DNA of 64,000 bases from Phoronis australis (taxonomy: Eukaryota > Phoronida > Phoronidae): positions 603,756 to 667,755 of the forward strand of contig NMRA01000108.1 of assembly GCA_002633005.1 (NCBI GenBank). The letters are read 5' to 3'. The translations under genes were made by a program, and so were the position numbers. Positions 59,102 to 64,000 of the stretch are shown piece after piece (position 1 is the stretch's first letter; each line of letters starts with the position of its first letter). The notes beneath the pieces were generated by a model that worked only from the letters and a program-made list of their open reading frames with translations, did not search any database and was not told where the DNA came from.

Positions 59102-60630
59102 TAAATCAATCTAGAACGCGCATGTATAACCGCTTTTAAAACATCGTTAATTTTAATTATTAAGATGGATAACGAGTAAATACAAAGCTGCAAAGGGTGA
59201 AAGGTGACATTATTGAGCCACGTCACGGGTGACACGCAAAGTCTCAGTGTGTTTATGTCGCGAAAAATGATTTTTAAAAGAAAGGCAAAAGGGCAAGCTG
59301 TCTCCCATGTTCAGGTGAAAATGATGCATTTGAACGTAAAAAGAAATGTCTTGAAGTGTCTTGCGCACAACTTTTCAGTTCAACGGAGTATGTGAGATAA
59401 TTACATTTCAGTTTATTTAGATTGCGGAAAAGCGAAGTTCCGCAATACTACGGATAAAATGAGGGTACATTCTACATCTGAAAGGTGATGGGTGGTCCTT
59501 GTACAAATGGTGCGCCATACGACTTAGTGACATTTTCAAATTGATCGTTTTTGCTCCACACAAAACGTGCAATATGTACGAACTTTCATTGACGTATTGT
59601 GAACTCGTGGATTGTGATGGGTGACCTGCAAGATAAATATAGCAACATGCAACACCTTTCGAGTTTATAAAAGGAGAAAGACAGCAGTTTTGTAAAAAGT
59701 GTAAAAGAACGTAAACGCCTCTACAATACACGAAAGGTGGAAGATGGTCTTTTCACAAAGGGAAAGTTGCGAAGTGGTAGGAGTGACCTTTTACACACAT
59801 TTTTAAAAATTAAGGAGGTAAAGTTTCGCGCAGCGCTACCTCCAAGCAGGTACGCGATTCAGCTTTAGAAGTTTCAATCGAATTACATACATGTGTACAC
59901 TGTACAGTTTATTGACAGTAAGCAACGGTAGTAGTACCCTTAAGGTACAGGCCCGTATGACGGGGCATTAATCAAGGTCGCTGATAAATTCAATTTCATC
60001 GACCTCTGCCCCCGGCCTTCACCAGGGTTTCTCTTCTGGTTACCAGCTGTGCCGGGGACACGTGCTCGTCCCCCTCGCCCCAGAGTTCCGCTTTTTATAG
60101 GGCACTGATGTGTTGTGATGTGTTTTAACGGCGTGTGATCTAGTCAGCCAGCGTCGACTCTCGTTTTCTAGTACTTGGTGAATGAGTAAATGTGAGGCAG
60201 TCGTAACATGCGAAGACTAAAACAGATTTTCTTTGATCAAAACCATTATTTCCGATATTGCGTCAACCAAATTATCACACTTTGTCAAAGTCTATGAGCT
60301 GAATGATCAATGAGTTGTAAAGCAGAACGCATCATAATCAGTGCGTCCACAGCACTTCGCGTGTTTTCATAATAAAAATCATTTTTAACCAGAGCGGTAC
60401 TGTTAAATAGTCTTTATTTAAGCCTTAGGAGAATAGAATCATTAATTACGTTAGCTGTAATCAGTCGCTGGCAGGTTCCCTGTGCATGAATTATTCAGCG
60501 TCTGAAAATTTCTCAAAAAATCCCGGTGGGAGTAAATCCGCTATGAGAACAGCCATGTGACTTCTGATGTATTAGCTCAGAGGAGGATTTGTGGAGCCGC
60601 GCGAAGGGTTGATGCACGTTCCTCTTGAGA
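59102..60630. other. Upstream region of the ferlin gene
   Basis: No coding sequence recognised. A GC-richer patch at 60000-60100 (CCCCCGGCC...GCCGGGGACACG) stands out but has no assigned role. The ferlin promoter and 5' UTR should lie here. Confidence 0.4.
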
Positions 60631-60709
60631 ATGGCGTTAGTTTTACATTTGAAATACGCCGAACAATTGAAGGGAAAAGGTGATAGACTGGCAAAGGTGT
60701 CCTTTAGAG
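60631..60709 (+). CDS. Otoferlin-like ferlin, first coding exon
   Basis: ATG at 60631 (GAGA-ATG-G context) opens MALVLHLKYAEQLKGKGDRL and continues AKVSFR before the donor AGAG|GTAGGG, leaving one base of Gly. Vertebrate otoferlin begins [27 protein letters not shown], with the exon ending at the same Gly. This is the first beta-strands of the C2A domain. Ferlins are Ca2+-dependent multi-C2 membrane-fusion proteins. Exon 2 (expected to carry S-x-Y-S-R-V-x-E-N) is not found before 64000, so the gene continues to the right. An in-frame TTG AGA precedes the ATG, but ATG is the sensible start. Confidence 0.85.
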
Positions 60710-63700
60710 GTAGGGTCGTTTCTGTGTTTGCAATATTTGATCTGTGTGAAATAGGGTTTGATAGGGAACTGAATATTGTGATCAGAAATGTAAACAACGA
60801 ACTTTCAGTGCAGACTAATTGAGATGAAGACAGTCAGAAGACAGTTGTTTCCACATGAGCTGGCTGCCCTTGATAGATTTGTCAAAACTGAAGCTTTATC
60901 AGAAATTTGCAATGTTTTCCCTTTACTGTTGTTACAAAACTTATATCTGAATTTTAAACGAATCGCCCGCTTCACTTGATCTTCATAAATATTCGCAGTC
61001 CAAATTATAGAAATCTATCGTTTGATATCGCCATTTTAAAAGTCCTCTTTTAGAAAGTGCCATTCATGCGTGTCCCTTGCAGATTTTCCTACCATATATT
61101 CAACTGTCCCATTCAAGGAGACGCTTAACGGATTCCCGCATTGATGTGTCTGCTTGCTGACATGATTTACAATGGTCTCATCAATTAAAATCGACTCCAC
61201 CTGGTCAAGAGTAATTACGGAAAATAAAGAGTTCTCGGTAAATATTGGAAAAGGACAACGCGAATCGAGTAATTTCATTATGAAAAGCCTACGTTCTGCC
61301 TTTTCCTCCGGGCATTACATATGCCGAAGGTTAGGTTTCGATTTGCAGGGTTTAGCCCAAATTGTGTTCCCTTAGGTTTCTACCTGTAGCTATGGGTCTC
61401 TAAATGCTTTGTTACAGACACGTTACGTGTACCGATGAGTGGTACACTTGTCTCGAAGTTTAGTAAATGGGCAAACAGCTTTAAATGCTTAGCGTGAAGT
61501 AGTAACGCCTCTTGACGATACTGACCGGCTTGGACTGGAAAATGTCTCATTTTAAACCCAGACATCGTCCATTGAACAATTACCTACACTTAACCGTGCT
61601 AAGGGGTATAAGGTGGGAGGGGGGGGTTGCCTCCTCAGTTTCACGGAAGTTAAGGAAAATTCGGGCTCAAGAAAAAAATCAGGCAGTGCAGTATCCAGTG
61701 GAAAAATACGGGTAAACATTATAACAATTATACTTATAGAAGAGAGAAATCTTAGATTAACAGAGAGCTTCATTGTGCCAACCACCACAATAGCAAAGTA
61801 TCTATATTTTCGCCCAAGGAATCCCGAGAATAATATTTCTTTCAAAATTCGTTATTGGTAAAGCATTATTTATGAAAACTTGTAGTTTTTTACCGCAATA
61901 ACTGTGTAGATTAGACTGTCAGACGTGATTTTTGTCGACTTTTTAAAAGTATCACTGACAGCTTTCAAGGTTTTCTAAGCATTGACAGTGACGTAAACGA
62001 GGATTTATATTGACACACAAATTTAACGCTAACATCATCACAGGCTACCATTAGAACACATTAGAATTCATTTCTAAAACACTTCCAAATTCTGAGCGAA
62101 GCTCCTCAAACCCCCCGTTGGATACTTCGGCAGTGGAAGTCTTACTGAGTCGCATGTCTTCGGCAGTGACGTCATTTCGGCGCATGCCTTCTGGAATTCT
62201 CAATGGTGAATACGGATTTAGAAAAACAATCTGCCATGTTGGAGATGACTCAAGTTCTGCCAGTTATAAACTCACACCAAATTCCATGGGGGTGGGCAAT
62301 CACAATTCTCGATGTGAAAGTCTTCCCATGGGCCCTACAGTTTTGTTCGCCTCCACAGGGAGCCCCTAAGTTCACGAATGGTTAACGCTGTAACAAATCA
62401 ACATTTTGATGCATTTTGACGTTGGTTGATGAAATTCGAGCAAATCTATATCGTATAGCCATGTATTAACGCAAACAGTGCTACTCTGTTATCTTCGAAC
62501 AGTTTGTCGTGAGAAAAACATCGGATCAATTGCAGTTAAAGCTCAACGGAATATTTTCAGCTTATTACGGTTAAAGGAAATTGAAAAATATCGTTAAAGC
62601 TAGATTAAAGCTATGTTGCTTAATGCGGTTAAAAGTTTGTAAAGGCGCTTATCCTTGTATTCTCTAACAATGATCACGGAAGGGCAATTAGTGTTCGCAG
62701 AAAAGATTGAAACGCTGTCAATCAAATGTCAAAGACCTCAACGCGTTTGTTAAAACTTTATGAAAACCATCGTGGTTGGACAAGATGGATTGCTGCATAA
62801 CGTCAAGTCAAGGTGGTGATGCGTGATCATGACATACGGCAGCGTATAACTTATAGGCCACCTTGACGCATGCCGCCTTGAACATGTTCACACATAGAAT
62901 AAGACGTGTTTTCACCAAATAAACACGCCAGAAAGTTTGAGGCAACATTTCTCACGTGGCACAACGTCATTTCATTAACTTCGTATCCCACTTATATATA
63001 ATCGTTCCTGCGGTCGCCACCAATTTCACTCCCTTCCCAGGTCGCCACCATTCTCGGGTCACCTGGTCTCAATCAATTCCCGTTCCCCAGATCGCACCAG
63101 ACCCCCCTCCCTCCTGTCCGGTCACATTTCGCCTCCTTCTTATATGTCTTGACACTGGATGCTGTGCGGTAGCATTTTTTTTCTAATTTGGTAGAATTTT
63201 CCTTAATTTTTGGCCATCACTAAAAACAACAGTCAATACTGTACGATGATCAACAGTAGCGGTCGGTGTCGCTTCTCACTGGTACGTGCATGCTGTCTGT
63301 CACAGGCCCGTAGCCAGGGTGGTTTCGAAGGGTTCGAACGAACCCNAATTAGGGGCAACAACTGGGGCACGGGTACGGGATCCGGCGACCAACGGTTTTA
63401 AATTTAAGAAGACTGAATGGGGTTCACTGACTATGTGAAGACTGGCAGGGACAGGGTAGCCTGATAACTACATTTGATTTCGACCCGCTTGTGCGTGGTT
63501 CCGGTGGGTGAGGTTCATGCGCAGTGGCCCTAAACTTTCAATCGCGCTGCGAAATGATGCGACCTTGACATGGATTTCACGAATGTATCGTGGTTGATAA
63601 TTCATCAATATTCCCACTCCAAATTGTTTAAAATGTAGTGACGTTAACACGGAAAAATATGACTAGATAAAAAGTTTCATTAAGTTAATCTCAGACTAAA

Positions 63701-64000
63701 TATTTCTGACCGAGAAAGTGTAATCCCTCATTTAAGCCTGATTTGAAAATTTGGCAAGAAGTAACGAGGAGAACGCTTTGGACCACATTACATCCGAAAT
63801 GAGTTCCGTTTTTTGCGAGCAACCGTCACGGCCTCGCTGGTTTCCTGCGTGACGCTGGGTGGTAGCCAGCACGCAGGTATCACTTAAAGTGTACGCAACA
63901 TGACTCTAGTACCTCAAAATTTTATTATTATATCTTACTTGATTTCCGTGCCTTTAGTGTACAGCTCATAAAGAAACACGTAAAAATTGAAAAAAATAAT
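60710..64000. other. Intron 1 of the ferlin gene (partial)
   Basis: More than 3.2 kb with no further C2A exon recognised. Contains a G-run (about 61613-61627) and a repeat-like terminus at 63303-63346. Short ORFs up to 97 codons show no family features. Confidence 0.5.
63303..63346. repeat. Possible transposon terminus with unresolved base
   Basis: CAGGCCCGTAGCCAGGGTGG followed by GGGTTCGAACGAACCC looks like the end of a dispersed element known in style from marine invertebrate genomes (CCCGTAGCCAGG). A single N at 63346 follows at once. The other end was not located. Confidence 0.35.

Noticed and set aside
62118-62385. Overlapping 83- and 60-codon ORFs in the ferlin intron
   Set aside because: No similarity to C2A exon 2 or to any known family; likely chance.

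Overview
The window is animal nuclear DNA: AT-rich, with short exons bounded by GT/AG, long introns, and many diverged transposable elements. There are no operons and no bacterial signals. Protein matches are to bilaterian genes (BBS7, an otoferlin-type ferlin). Together with a THAP/TTAA (Kolobok-like) transposon, LINE and LTR remnants, tRNA-derived SINE pieces and a lineage-specific mucin-like receptor, this suggests a marine invertebrate, perhaps a non-vertebrate deuterostome. The species assignment is inference; no marker in the window fixes it.

Layout. (1) Positions 439-28124, minus strand: most of a BBS7 gene (BBSome subunit). Fifteen constitutive exons give residues 1-631 in one uninterrupted frame; about 85 C-terminal residues lie beyond the left edge. 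At the propeller/coiled-coil junction there are two phase-identical exons, 10a (10437-10545) and 10b (8275-8377). They encode alternative versions of the same segment and cannot be joined in series without a stop, so they look mutually exclusive. The introns hold a TTAA-flanked 1.4-kb element, a MITE, a hierarchical ~145/440-bp repeat array carrying CTCF-like cores, an interspersed repeat family with a 50-bp minisatellite, and an ~870-bp duplication joined at a single N. (2) 28-47 kb: mostly intergenic DNA with interspersed repeats, plus one weak two-exon small-protein candidate on the minus strand (36841-37514). (3) 47223-48772: a Kolobok-like DNA transposon with 157-bp terminal inverted repeats and TTAA target duplications. 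It encodes a THAP-domain transposase interrupted by a frame change and a 318-N assembly gap. (4) 50769-53267, plus strand: an intact 832-codon gene for a Ser/Thr-rich type I membrane mucin with a membrane-proximal SEA-like domain (G-SILV site), one transmembrane helix and a tail with an NPTY motif. (5) 54.3-59.1 kb: a 21-bp minisatellite inside an inverted-repeat element, an LTR-retrotransposon 3' end and a truncated LINE 3' end. (6) 60631 onwards, plus strand: first coding exon of an otoferlin-like ferlin; the rest of that gene lies to the right.

BBS7 and the ferlin are both membrane-trafficking genes (BBSome cargo traffic in cilia; Ca2+-dependent vesicle fusion), but nothing in the sequence shows that they or the mucin-like gene act together. 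The most notable observation is the probable mutually exclusive exon pair in BBS7, with a transposon inserted about 55 bp upstream of one of the pair.
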